A stretch of DNA of 64,000 bases from Limnephilus marmoratus (GCA_917880885.1 OU862934.1:32472734-32536733), one strand, 5' to 3'. Shown: positions 52,610 to 63,520, counted from the first letter of the stretch. The notes: generated by a model from the letters alone, not told the origin. Numbers and translations: made by a program.

Positions 52610-53650
52610 TATAAAATAAATATATAAATAAATAAGTGTTTATTCCAGTATGTGGGGAGGATCCCACACATTCCATAAGGGTATAATATACACATATATG
52701 TACAAAGTATTTGAAAGGAAAAAAAGAAAAAGAAGGTGGATATGAATGTACACGAAAAAAAAAGATAATAAGCTAATAGTAGTAAAAGGAAAACAAAAGA
52801 AATAATAATATTAAGCTTTCAGGATTCTGTGAGCACGTAAGGAGCCAGTATTTTTCTCAATGCAGTGTGCATCAATACTGGATGATGGACTGAGGCGGGC
52901 TTCCGTGACGAGGATGTTTCCAGAGCTGGTTATCCTTTCCCTGCCACCTGCCACCCTGGATCTAATAAGGGCTGCAAAGCCAGGAACTCGCCCGTCCGTG
53001 AACATCCGGGAAGCGCTGTAATATCTGGGGAGACCAAACATTATGCGGAAGGCGTTGTTATACTGAACCCGAAGTCTTTCTATACTACTCTTCTTGTAGT
53101 TTGCCCAGAGTTCACACGTATACAGTGTTGCGCAGAAGGAAAGGAAGAGCGTCCTTTTTACAGCAGTACTGCAAAGGCGGAATCTTCTACTGAGCATGTT
53201 TGCTTTTACACTGAGAGCTCTTCTTTGCCTATCGATGTCGTCATCGTCCATCAGATTAGTGGTGATTATGTGTCCAGGGTATTTAGTTCCTTCAGTCACC
53301 TGCAGGTTCACACCATTCAGGGTAGCTGGAGGAATATTTTTTGGTCCATATCTTACGACCAGTAGAGCCGTTTTAGTGGGGTTGTATTGCATGTTTGTTT
53401 CTTCAGCAAACTCTTCGCAGATCTTTAAAAGAATTCGTAGGCTCCTTATAGATGGTGCCATCAATACCATGTCGTCCGCGTAACTGATGTTGTTCAGAAA
53501 CTGTCCTCCAATTTGGCAGCCTACCCCTGCATTGTTTATAATCTTTATTAAATGTGTAACCGAAATATCGTTTGAGAGGTGTTTTTTTATTATTAGTAAG
53601 GCATAGAAGCGCGTTGTCCGTGTCAAGGTAGAGCCTAAATTTGATTTCAA
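52610..53650 (-). pseudogene. Non-LTR polymerase with YADD box (279 codons)
   Basis: Minus-strand frame 53650-52811: INNAGVGCQIGGQFLNNISY, ADDMVLMAPSIRSLRILLKI, NMQYNPTKTALLV, then RRALSVKANMLSRRFRLCST, FCATLYTCELWANYKKSSI and YNNAFRIMFGLPRYYSAS. YADD (codons at 53471-53482) is the catalytic box. The N-terminal fingers and palm start are missing and the first residues look frame-shifted. The 3' UTR ends in a TAAATAAATATATAAATA-type tail near 52610. It is the longest polymerase frame in the window but is 5'-truncated. Confidence 0.8.
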
Positions 53651-53764
53651 TCAGTCTAAAGTTGCGGCCGCCTTATTCCGTTGAAAGCACGTCTCGTCCG
53701 GATCAACGCCATCTACACTTTCAAACAACAAATCATAAATCATAACCTAGTAACGCTCTCCATT

Positions 53765-54180
53765 TTTTTATGTTATTTCCACACAGGGGGCTCTAAGGAA
53801 AATAATTTCCCTCAGGGCCCATGTCATCTTTTTGGATGCTGTGTGAAGGGTATTTTTAAAAATAGGGAAGAGAGGATGTTTGGAAGAGGAAAAACGTTTG
53901 AGGGGTGGGTAGAAATCTGGGGGTCAAGTGTTCAGGATTGACGAACGTAAGAATCCATCACTCCCACTGCTGTGCTAGAGAGTTCGGTTAGAGACGTCGA
54001 AGGGTCTCTCTCAACCAGCATCTCACGTCACGCAGTTGGTGGGCAGAAGCATTACTCACCCTCTGAACTCGGCCACTCGTCTCTCCTGCTAAGTTACCAA
54101 ATGTAATTTACCTTGCCACATGGGGTAAGCCATGGCAGAGATGTTGGTTATCCAATGAATGAGTCCCGGGGCTGCGGTAC
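53765..54180 (-). mobile_element. SINE2, long form
   Basis: TTTTTTTATGTTATTTCCAC, hairpin (GGGCTCTAAGG...CCTCAGGGCCC), long-form middle with a small deletion, ending near CCCGGGGCTGCGGTACCC. Confidence 0.8.
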
Positions 54181-54250
54181 CCTCCACTTTTTGATTTGTC
54201 AGCGTGATTGTATTCTGAACATATCCACGAGGTTTATTTATATTATTCCT

Positions 54251-54666
54251 AGCTGTTTCCCGTGGCTTCACTCGCATGGTATTAGAGGGATACCCACTCC
54301 ATCTCCTCCACCTTCCCTCTTCCCACTCCACTCCCCTCATCTCCCCCCCCCCATCCTCTCACCCTCCCCCTCCACCCACCCTCCCTCCACCCTCTACCAC
54401 TCCACCCTCCACCACCCCCTCAACTACTCCAACCCCCCTCCACCGCACCATCCTCCCCCTCCCCTCCCCCTCCCCCCACGCCCCTCTCGCATTCCACACA
54501 TTCATTCCCGGTACATTCAGTTTTCAAACTGCTCGCGTGCCACCTATTACATTTTTTTATAGTTAACAGTAGTTTTATACAAAATAACGAACAAAAAAAA
54601 ATTATCCAGTTCTGTGCAGTCGTTCGGAGTTATGCTCTTACACACATTTCGGCGATTCATTTTTAG
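54251..54666 (-). mobile_element. Helitron with polypyrimidine (minus: polypurine) tract
   Basis: The 3' end is CCTAGCTGTTTCCCGTGGC (plus orientation). The tract at 54296-54490 is almost pure C/T, then GCTCGCGTGCCACCTATTAC. The 5' end is near 54666 (AATGAATCGCC on the minus strand). Confidence 0.65.
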
Positions 54667-54814
54667 AGATAGATTTTAACTGCTACGCCAACAAAGCACT
54701 CTTTTTAGGGTGATTTGCCTAATTTAAAAAAAAACATCGTTTCTATGGCAACATTTTTTTTGCTTTTCTTCTGACGTTTGCAATAACTCGATTTTATTAG
54801 GGACAGAAAACGTA

Positions 54815-55020
54815 CGATAAATAATTTCATAACGCCAGAGATTATTCATAACGCCAGAGCTTACCAATGTATATAGCATAGTACTCGCAAATAATGTAGC
54901 TTTCTATTAGTGAAAGAATTTTTAAAGTCCATTCAGTAGTTCTTGTGTGAAAGAGTAACAAACATACATCCATGCATCCATAGATCCATACAAACTTTTG
55001 CCTTTATAATATTAGTAGGA
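54815..55020 (-). mobile_element. Helitron 5' segment
   Basis: On the minus strand it starts A^TCCTACTAATATTATAAAGG at 55020 and continues CACTCTTTCACACAAGAAC-like sequence to TAAGCTCTGGCGTTATG, the same order as 9935-10150. Confidence 0.65.
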
Positions 55021-55506
55021 TTATCATACAATATTTTTACTTTTTAAATTCTTTCTCTCCCTCTCCCTCTCCCGCCTTGCCTCCCTGCCGCTAAATATTA
55101 TGAAATACACACGTATTTTAAAACAATCCTCGCACCACATATTGTAATACAAATTTTATAACGATAAATCTCACCATTATATAAAGGTACTTTTCTGGCG
55201 TACGCACAACAACTCACTTAAGGCTCCGCAACCGGGCTCGAACAGAAGAAGATGGAGAGATACGAAATTACGAATGTTAGAGAAGAGCGCTAACATTTAC
55301 AGCGACAAAATCGTTGCGAAAATTGCGAAAATGTTTAATAAAACACGAATCGTTTAAAATAGAGCAAAAATCTCGTGGGGAGCATCTTAAGTATCATTTA
55401 AAGAAACATTGTGAATTGTTTCACAAATATAATGTGTAAGATAATAGAAACAGACTTGTTTTTAATAATTTTTAGAGCATACTTTGCGATTTTTTTCTAT
55501 CGAGGG
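55021..55506. other. Decayed Helitron-like sequence, nothing certain
   Basis: TAAAACACGAATCGTTTAAA and the following AATAGAGCAAAAA match the complement of 60375-60420, so part is probably Helitron interior. Confidence 0.4.
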
Positions 55507-55514
55507 AATTTTAT

Positions 55515-58349
55515 TAGAGATGTGCCGATTATGACTTTCGCCGACTAGCCGACTAGCCGATTAGTCGGTTGTAATAAGACCGACTAGTCGGCCGACTAGT
55601 CGGCTCAGCCGATTACGGTTTCGGAGATTTCCGTAACGCTTCGTTTACGGCTGATTCGCGCGCAATCGCATACGCCGTGTCGGAACATGTTTTGTTTACT
55701 TCGCATTGTTCCTTCATTTTTGCTTGTGTAATGGTCGAGAGCGGTGTTTTAGTGTAAAAAAATATATTTTTTGTGCATAATTAAAGATAATAGTGTTATT
55801 ATTTATTGAAGTGAACAAGCAGAATTAAAATTTGATCATGTCAAAATGAAAATCTCGTGTATGGATGTTTTTTGAACAATTGGACAATGATTCCCGTAAA
55901 GTTAAGTGTAACCAATGCCAAGTGATAATTTCTCGTGGTGGGCAAGGAAAAACAGCTAACACTACAAGCATGAACAACCATATTAAATACAAACATCCAA
56001 CCCTGATACCTCAGTTAGGTTCTGCTATCAAATGTTCAAGCACAGACGATTCCACCGAGTCTCAAATCTCAGCAGAAGAATTACCTAAAGCAGTGCCTAC
56101 TCCGTCAACTTCAGTGTCATCAGAGGTCAGTTTAAGTCAGAAAAGCCAACAAAATATTGAAGACAGTTTAACTATACACTGGTCATGTGAAGACTCAAGA
56201 TCAAGAGAAATCAATATTGCGATAGGTGAAATGATTGCACTTGACAACCAGCCGTTGTCAATTGTTGAAAATACAGGCTTTAGAAACCTGATGAGGAAAG
56301 TAAAACCTAAATATAACATACCGGGCAGAAAGTATTTCACAGAAAACATCATTCCTCAACTTTACGAAGAGACTAAATCTGAAATACGAAGAGGAGTGAT
56401 GAGTGCAACTGCAATTTCAGTTACTACTGACATGTGGACAAACATAAATAATAAAGAAAGTTTTTTGAGTTTTACAGCTCACTGGTTCGACGATAGTTTC
56501 AAATATCACCACGCAGTAATGCAAATGAAATATTTCCCTGAAACACACACCGCCAATAATATTAAAAATTGTTTAGAAGAAATTCCAACTTTATGGGATA
56601 TAGATACGACCAAAATTCATGCCATTGTACGAGACAACGGCAGAAATGTGACGAAAGCAATTGACGATTCAGTTTTTAAGGGAGTACCATGTTTCATACA
56701 TACTCTTCAACTGGCTATTAATACCGCTTTGAAACATGATATCATGGCGCAAATACTAGTAAAATCCAGACGAATAGTGACACACTTTAATCACTCTAAT
56801 CAAGCTCAGTCAAAACTTCGAGATTTGCAGCAAGAACTAAATTTATCATATCACCAGCTTGTTCAAGATGTATGTACCAGGTGGAATTCCACATACTATA
56901 TGATATCTCGCCTCTTCGAACAAAAACGAGCTGTTTCTTTGTACTTTGCTGAAACATCAGTAAATTTCGAAAATTTGTCTAATGAAGAGTGGCAAATACT
57001 AGGAAAAAGCATTGAATTGCTAAAGCCGTTTGAAGAGATTACCAAGATAATAAGTTCAAGTTGCTCATCAGTATCTGAAGTAATACCTCATCTGAAAACC
57101 CTACAAAAATATTTAGAAATGTATTATGATGAAAACAAAGAAATCATGGAAATGAAAGCCCTACTGGAAAATGATTTGAATATTAGGTTTGACATGGACC
57201 ATAACAAAATCTTCACCTTGGCTACATTGTTGGATCCAAGATACAAGCAACAGTTTTTCGAGGCAGAGGATCTCATCACCATTAGGTCCCAATTTTTATT
57301 AGAATCTCTGAAGAATAGCATGAGTGATGACGACAGCGACAGTGGCAAAGATGATTTACAGAGCACCTCCACTGATGAAAATAATATAGAAACAGCAACA
57401 CATAGGAATTTTTGGCAATGCTACCAAAATTTTGCATCAAGAAAAATTCAAGAATTTCAAGATGACAGGTCAAGCGCAGCTAATGAACTGCAGTCCTACT
57501 GTGCGTTACCGGTGATAAAGCGTAATGATGACCCATTTCAGTGGTGGAGCCGCAATAGTTCTAGGTACCCTGAAATGTCGCGCATGGCCAAAGTGTACCT
57601 CTGCTGTCCCGCAAGTTCTGTTTACAGTGAGAGGCTGTTCTCAGAGGCCGGAAACATATATGAAACAAAAAGAAATCGATTGCTACCATAAAGGGCAGAA
57701 GCTTTAGTCTTCTTACATCATAATTTACCCATAATTAAAAAATATAAGTAAGTTATAAAAAATATAAGGAGATTATGATATTTTTGGTTGTCACAATTGA
57801 CTTTGATTTGATTAGATTATGTAGGTATGGTTATAAGAAATATGTTTTTTCATTTTTTTTTTGTTTTTATCAAACAGTTCATGTTAATAATTAATAACTG
57901 AGTTTGTTAATTTAAAAAATCTACTTTTTATTTTAATAATAAGAAATACTTATAAATGTTCATTGAAGATAAGAAGATATTATGTTGTTTTTTTATGTTA
58001 ATTAGGATAGGTACTAATTTTGTTCAATAAATGTCATAATTAATAATTATGTTTTCTTTACAAGCAAGTAATTTTAAAAACTGATTCTGATTACCAAAGG
58101 AAAGATTGCTTTACATTTTTTAATGTATAAGACTGATTATAAAATAAATAAAAAATAATATATAATCAAGGTTTTTATGTTTTTATTTCATGTAGTTCCC
58201 CCGCATTCATATTATTGAGAAATACATACAAAGTAAGAAGCCGGATAGTCGGCGCTCTTTGCCGATTAGTCGCCGACTAATCGACGACTACAATAGTGGC
58301 CGGATAGTCGGCTTTACCGACTAGTCGCCGACTAGTCGGAACATCTCTA
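55515..58349 (+). mobile_element. Complete hAT transposon, 2835 bp
   Basis: Flanked by an exact 8-bp duplication AATTTTAT (55507-55514 and 58350-58357). TIRs TAGAGATGTGCCGA and, inverted, TAGAGATGTTCCGA. Both subterminal regions (55540-55610 and 58240-58340) are packed with the self-complementary motif CCGACTAGTCGG and variants, likely transposase-binding sites. A single transposase gene lies inside in plus orientation. Ends and gene are nearly complete, so the insertion looks recent. Confidence 0.9.
55865..57691 (+). CDS. hAT transposase with BED zinc finger, near-intact
   Basis: The frame has 608 codons. A BED-type zinc finger comes first (C15, C18, H39, H44), then the RNase-H-like catalytic core: D189 in TDMWT, D257 in VRDNGRNV, the RWNSTYYM motif near residue 340, and E589 in SSVYSERLFSEAG of the C-terminal hAT dimerisation domain. 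The reading frame continues both ways past single stops. Upstream, an ATG at 55838 is followed in frame by TGA at 55847 and then KSRVW, the usual start of the BED finger. Downstream, TAA at 57689 is followed in frame by RAEALVFLHH and 9 more codons to a TAA at 57749. Thus two nonsense changes in a frame of 637 codons. From the ATG at 55865 the product keeps the zinc ligands but loses the conserved W and the last 20 residues. It would cut and rejoin TIR ends in the nucleus; activity of this allele is doubtful. Confidence 0.88.
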   Translation: MFFEQLDNDSRKVKCNQCQVIISRGGQGKTANTTSMNNHIKYKHPTLIPQLGSAIKCSSTDDSTESQISAEELPKAVPTPSTSVSSEVSLSQKSQQNIEDSLTIHWSCEDSRSREINIAIGEMIALDNQPLSIVENTGFRNLMRKVKPKYNIPGRKYFTENIIPQLYEETKSEIRRGVMSATAISVTTDMWTNINNKESFLSFTAHWFDDSFKYHHAVMQMKYFPETHTANNIKNCLEEIPTLWDIDTTKIHAIVRDNGRNVTKAIDDSVFKGVPCFIHTLQLAINTALKHDIMAQILVKSRRIVTHFNHSNQAQSKLRDLQQELNLSYHQLVQDVCTRWNSTYYMISRLFEQKRAVSLYFAETSVNFENLSNEEWQILGKSIELLKPFEEITKIISSSCSSVSEVIPHLKTLQKYLEMYYDENKEIMEMKALLENDLNIRFDMDHNKIFTLATLLDPRYKQQFFEAEDLITIRSQFLLESLKNSMSDDDSDSGKDDLQSTSTDENNIETATHRNFWQCYQNFASRKIQEFQDDRSSAANELQSYCALPVIKRNDDPFQWWSRNSSRYPEMSRMAKVYLCCPASSVYSERLFSEAGNIYETKRNRLLP

Positions 58350-58448
58350 AATTTTATATAATTTGCGTTTCGGCGCGACTAATGTCTAGATATTATCTTC
58401 AAAAATAACATATATTTTTTTAAGAGCTTAAAAACTTCAAATGTTTAA

Positions 58449-58887
58449 GGCCGGTTACAGTGCTCGACCAACGGTCGGTGCGTACGGTCGGTCCTGACGA
58501 TACGCATGCGTACGGTCGGTCCTGACGATCGCATACCACCGACCGACCGTCGGTGCGTACCGTCAGTTCACGATTGACCAACAAGCTGACCGGACGTCGT
58601 ACGCGAAATTAATTAATTAATAGCTGCTTATTATCTTCGTAGACGTATTAGGAACAGAAGACGTAAATATCACGTACACACGAACGTCGCCCAGAGAGCA
58701 TTTCTAGCTCGTCGGTCGACCGACGGTCTGCATGCGCACGCGCTCGACCGACGATTCTCGTACGTACTGCGTAGCGATATACGCATGCGTACGGTCGGTC
58801 CTGCACTGAACGATTTAGGAATTTTCATACAAATGACAAGCGCGACCGACGTACGCACCGACCGTCGGTCGAGCACTGTAACCGGCC
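58449..58887. mobile_element. PIF/Harbinger-type MITE, 439 bp
   Basis: Flanked by TAA (58446-58448 and 58888-58890). TIRs of about 42 bp with one mismatch (GGCCGGTTACAGTGCTCGAC). The inside holds many CGACCGACGGTCGG-type and GCATGCGTACGGTCGGTCCT motifs. Much more GC-rich than its surroundings. No coding capacity. Confidence 0.85.
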
Positions 58888-58890
58888 TAA

Positions 58891-59259
58891 GGGTGGTTTG
58901 CAAGAAATCGGTAGAAATTCGGGTAGCGGCGTCTTTATAGATAGAAAGAGAAGGATTTTAAAAAAAAATCTATAAATAACAGATGTATGGACTCTTGCGG
59001 TAGTTTAAGATATTTTTTCAATTTAAAGTGGAATTCATTAGTGTATTCGTTAATTTTTAGATTTAAAGAAAGTTTGTCAAAATAAATTATTATTAAATTG
59101 TGGTAAGTATTTTTAATATTATATTTGGTGTTTAATTTTGGGATCTTGACGTTATTCTGATATCTTACTGATAGCAAGTTATTTAAACTGATTCCTTAAA
59201 AAATTTTAGAATTGAATATTTTTTATAAAAGTCTAAATTGACATTCAATTTTTTATAAT
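58891..59259. other. Nothing recognised
   Basis: AT-rich spacer. Confidence 0.4.
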
Positions 59260-59619
59260 AAAAACTCTATTTTTATAACTTTTGAAGGTTATTCCCGTCA
59301 ATGTAATATCTTATTGAAGAAGAAGATAATAATAATAATCTAAACGAAAATATGAAAGAGAACAAGACACAGAAACACAGAAAAAGACAATGGTCGAAAT
59401 TGGTGAAATTTTCAATTAAATTGGTTAACGCGCACGTCCCGGTTACACGAGAGGTCTGGGTTCGAGTCCCAGTTGCGACCATTGTCTTTTTTCTGTTTTT
59501 CTATGTCTTGTTCTCTTTCATATTTTGTATAGATTATTAGTGTTATCTCCTTCTTCAATGATATATTACATTGTTGGAAATAGCTTTCAAGAGTTATAAA
59601 AAGAGAATATTTTTTAATA
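59260..59619. repeat. Foldback element with tRNA-like core
   Basis: The arms 59260-59398 and 59477-59619 are inverted, roughly 85% alike (AATATGAAAGAGAACAAGAC is exact). The 78-bp centre contains TTGGTTAACGCGCACGTCCC (A-box-like) and GGTCTGGGTTCGAGTCCCAG (B box), bounded by GGTCG and CGACC as an acceptor-like stem. No clear target duplication. Confidence 0.65.
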
Positions 59620-60082
59620 CATTTTGTTCATTACTTGTAGTTAAATTAAATATTATTTTTTTTTTATTTAAATTTGTAGATTTTCCAAATCATAAATATT
59701 GTTAATTGAGCCCAGTTTAACAACTCGATTCGATAGTTTTAACCATTTCGTAAGTTTTGTCTAAAACCAACAAAAAACATCCATTTCTAAGTTGTCCTTT
59801 TTTTGAACATTTCTAGATATTTTCTGCTGAGTGCCTCTGTATGGGAATTAATGTGTTTAGAATGTCCTGTAGAAGTCGCCTTGCGATCGTGCTGGGATGA
59901 CGCGCGTGCCTTGCCTGCCAACAGCCGAGGGTTCAACTCCCACGAGCTCGTCAACCTCATGCGGAATAGCTAATGCCCTGATGATGGGATCAGACAACAC
60001 TTTTGTTTATGGGCGACGCTGAACATAAAATATACACTAGAAATGTCTTCCATGTCCATTTGAATGGAAACCGATGTCTCCA
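59620..60082. other. AT-rich; possible tRNA-headed SINE scrap
   Basis: At 59895-59960 GATGACGCGCGTGCCTTGCC and CGAGGGTTCAACTCCCACGA could be A- and B-box remnants of another SINE. Confidence 0.35.
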
Positions 60083-60209
60083 TGGGTTCCTCAGTGGTCG
60101 AGGAGTGAAGTTCTCCATTAGCTATCAGAAGATCGCGGGATCAAATCCCGGCAAGTGCAAATAAATTTTATTGATTAATTAATCTTATTTCACAATTAAT
60201 TTATTAAAA
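60083..60209 (+). mobile_element. SINE1 head, cut off by a Helitron
   Basis: CAGTGGTCGAGGAGTGAAG, B box AGATCGCGGGATCAAATCC and the AT linker, ending at the Helitron border at 60210. Confidence 0.75.
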
Positions 60210-60420
60210 ACTAGCTGACCCGGCGAACTTCGTACCGCCTCAATCAATAACTGTTGTGTTAACTTATTAGCTGAATTAAATTCAGTTTTTTTATTAAGTT
60301 AAAAATTACACAATGAAGCCATTATCCGTCCAATTGTCCGTGATTTGTTTTTAACATTTTTCTCTATTTTTTCCCATATTTTTTGCTCTATTTTAAACGA
60401 GTCGTGTTTTATTACATGCT
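60210..60420 (-). mobile_element. Helitron 3' end
   Basis: ACTAGCTGACCCGGCGAACT at the border is the complement of a GGGTCAGCTAGT terminus. The 5' end was not found. Confidence 0.65.
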
Positions 60421-60628
60421 CACAATTTTCGCTTATGTATTGACGTTTTTAATATTAGCGCTATTAGAAATAAAACGGGAATAAATAAGATAATTAAAAA
60501 AATATATATATTAGAAGTAATTGTAACATTCTTTGGGTTTAAGAGTTCACGTAATAATATATGTTCTACAAAAAATATATATATTCTATGTAGTTGGGAC
60601 ACATTTTCATGTTGTGCGCCCTACATAT

Positions 60629-61040
60629 GACGGCCGGCGTAGTCCAGCGGTAAGGCTCTTGGCACGCACACTTAAGGTCGCGGGATCGAATACCGGCGTG
60701 GCAAATAAATTTTATTTGATTAATTTGTGTTATTTCACAATTAATCCATTTAAAATAATATATAGTATATTTGCGGTTCGTTCCAAAGTGGAAGATACTC
60801 TCAGTATCGCCACTGGTGTAAGACCACCATTCAGAATTGAAACGTCGCTTGAAATGGCATTAGCCGTGTTTGGTGAGCAGATCTCAATAGCCAGGTACTT
60901 CCCCACCTTCCTCTTCCCTATGTCCTTTCACTCCCCACTACCTTCAACCTCACAACATACCCCAATTGGGGATGCCATAATCTCACTGGCTTCAGACGGG
61001 AGTAGTTGGGACTCTTGTGAGGTATTCGTATAAAAAAAAA
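60629..61040 (+). mobile_element. SINE1, full-length, best preserved
   Basis: Head TAGTCCAGCGGTAAGGCTCT (A box) and GGTCGCGGGATCGAATACC (B box), linker, complete body and a 3' end GGTATTCGTATAAAAAAAAA. About 412 bp. Confidence 0.88.
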
Positions 61041-61750
61041 CGAGATTCACCAGTGACGTAGATTCACCAGTTTCCCGCTTGTACTACGAGTTTCCGGACA
61101 CCATGTATATATATATATATATATATATATGGCTCTACAAAAGTTTGTTATCATTTTTCTTGACTTGGATGGAAAAAAGGCACATATTTTTCTTGAATTT
61201 GGTTCTTGAATTAATGCCGTTTCAGGAACAGATTCAACAAGCAAGATACTTTTTATGAGCTCTTTTATTTCATACACATTAAGTCAGTAAATTGACTTCT
61301 TTTTTGTAATGTAAGAAAACTAAAGTATTGTGGCCGTTTCTCATGCCGTACCTTACCTCCATCAAACAAATTTCGAGACTTCAATACATTGGAATACATA
61401 ACTCACAAATTTGGAAGCAACATACGTAATTATTCAATTCGGCCTAGTTCAGTACATACAATACAGTGTGTATTCCAAGTTCCCTTCTACCATATTCCCA
61501 AATCGAAGTTGACCACTAGAATATTCAATGCGCTTCGATCCTCGATTGCTCTGTGTATTTCTGGGCTCCATTCTCCAGTCTACAGTCTCCAGTCTCCGGA
61601 GTGTTTGTTATTCCAGCCCTTTGTGTAGTGTTCTGGCATAGGGCCTGTTGCATGCCTAATGCTGTCAACAAGGAATTTCGATCAGAATTAAGGCATTGTG
61701 ATTATAATTACGTTTCATCGATTACTGGGTCTAGCAGTAGCTGTATCAAA
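61041..61750. other. No gene recognised; (TA)n run
   Basis: A (AT)13 microsatellite lies at about 61103-61130. The rest shows no motif. Confidence 0.4.
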
Positions 61751-61753
61751 CTC

Positions 61754-62170
61754 TTAGAATGTATAAGAATTTACTAGAATCTCTCTGTATCTCTCAGAAT
61801 CTATTAGAATTTATCCTAATTTCTCAGAATCTACACGAAATCATCAGAATTTATCAGAGTATATCAGAATCTATCAGAATTCATCTGAATTTCTCAAAAT
61901 CTATCAAAATCTATGAGAAACCCTCAGAATCTATCAAAATCTACATGAAACCCTTTCAAAATCTATGAAAAACCCTCAGAATCTCCTGAGTGTTTCAGAA
62001 TCTATAAGAATCCAAATAAAATCTATAAATACTTTATTTGGTCGATAATGAAAACATATTATTGTCATAAAATATCAAAATTTATAAGATTTTCTCAAAC
62101 TTCCCCTTGTTTCTATCAGAAGCTCTCAGAATTTCTCTGTATCTATCTAAATTGATCAAAATTTGTCAGA
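61754..62170. repeat. Degenerate 10-11 bp tandem repeat (CAGAATCTAT)n
   Basis: About 35 imperfect units of TCAGAATCTATCAGAAT-type sequence, interrupted around 62030-62090. An open frame of 69 codons inside is a product of the repeat. Confidence 0.7.
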
Positions 62171-62204
62171 AAAATATTGTACATCCCACTATTTAATTAA
62201 AAAT

Positions 62205-62510
62205 TACAATATTTAATTAAATGAAGACAATATTAACGAAACTCAATTAAAACTCAACTCAAACTCAATCTTGGAGACAGAAGAATCAGAAAAAGATATT
62301 GGCTCCACTGGGACTCGAACCCAGGACCCTTTGCTTACATGGCAAGAGCTCTACCAACTGAGCTACAGAACCTACGAGTATATCCAATTCGGTAACTTTT
62401 AACTGTATCATACTTCGACTAAGAACTATCAACATTATCTTCATTTTCTTAACGCACATATTATTGGCTGCTATATTTATATATGATCGCAAGATTCAAC
62501 TCGAACTAAA
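62205..62510 (-). mobile_element. SINE3 with complete tRNA-like head
   Basis: The tRNA-like head at 62300-62371 is followed on the minus strand by TTTTTCTGATTCTTCTGTCT and a body with repeated CTCAA/TTGAG words, then TTAATTAAATATTGTAATTT. Shares layout with 47935-48120. Confidence 0.65.
62300..62371 (-). tRNA. tRNA-like sequence, anticodon loop read as TGT (Thr-like), probably SINE head
   Basis: A 72-nt cloverleaf can be drawn: 7-bp acceptor (GGTTCTG/TGGAGCC with wobble pairs), D stem GCTC/GAGC, anticodon stem CTTGC/GCAAA (one C-A mismatch), loop CATGTAA, T stem CTGGG/CCCAG with loop TTCGAGT. Position 33 is A where tRNAs have U, and the anticodon stem is impaired. The SINE3 context makes a functional gene unlikely. 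Confidence 0.5.
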
Positions 62511-63126
62511 TGCTGTCTAGATGGTGTCTGCATACATTTTTATCAATTCAGCTGCAGCAACGTCAATAACGTCGTATTTTTCAATCTTAGTACTCTAGCT
62601 CACAAAAAACTCACGGACCGCCACTGGTACTCACTTTTTTTTCTTAAGTTCATTTTGACTGTAAAGAGAGTAAAATAAGTTTTTTTTCTAGAAATAACAA
62701 AAATAATATCTTAACTTTGACTCTATTTTCTTGATATCACGAACCACAAATTAATAGGAACCCTTCTCACAGTAGTATGATAGTATAAAACATATGGAAA
62801 TATGGTAATAATTTTGTTTGTTTTACAATGTTTTGCCTCAGTTATAATATCAGTAAATGAATTTCTAAATGTTTTGCATAAGGTCATCTGCTACAAATCT
62901 GGACCCTTTCACTGCCAGAAACATCTGTTCATATGTTAACATAAATTCTGTTTGTTAAATCAGTGTGAATAACTTTATTTTAAAGTTATTCAAACAATAG
63001 TGGAAAGTTTCCGTCTAACTTTATATGTAACAGTCGGTGATATTTCACAAAATTTGCGCTATGGACATTAAGTTTAAAGGTAAACTTAAAAGAAATGATA
63101 ATCTGCTACTTCATAGATGGGGCTAG
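62511..63126. other. Nothing recognised
   Basis: AT-rich; no coding or repeat signal. Confidence 0.4.
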
Positions 63127-63520
63127 CTTAACTAATGTTTCCCAGCAGGGGTAGGCAGAGAGGACGGACCGCCAAACAACTCGGTCTTGGCACACACTCT
63201 TTGCACATTCGTACATCGTCTCATACATTCTCTCCTATTATTCTGATTTTTGACATGGCCCGACTTAAGTATCTGATTCACTTGCTCGTGCCATGTCTTC
63301 CTCGGGCGTCCCTGACTTCTTCTACCATTCACATTATTTTTTTCTTTCATTCGCTCTGCATGCCCAAACCATCTGAGGGTCCTTTATTAATCTTACTCAT
63401 TAGGCTTAGGTACATCAGCCTTACATTATTTGCGGATATCCACATTTCTCATACGATCATACATGGTTTTATTACACATCCGCCTCAGGGATCTCATTTC
63501 AAAAGCATTTCGTAGACATC
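63127..63520 (-). pseudogene. RTE-clade LINE 3' end
   Basis: The minus strand encodes VNGRRSQGRPRKTWHEQVN, QILKSGHVKNQNNRRECMRR and CTNVQRVCAKTE, with frameshifts before it (the KADVSVMS region). The TTAG tail has decayed to TTAGTTAAGCTAG. Confidence 0.75.

Noticed and set aside
52811..53650. 279-codon frame as a host gene
   Set aside because: It contains a LINE YADD box and polymerase C-terminal motifs and is 5'-truncated.
61759..61968. 69-codon frame rich in I/S/N
   Set aside because: It is a translation of the CAGAATCTAT repeat.
62300..62371. Functional tRNA-Thr gene
   Set aside because: U33 is replaced by A, the anticodon stem has a mismatch, and the sequence heads a SINE also seen at 47935-48120.
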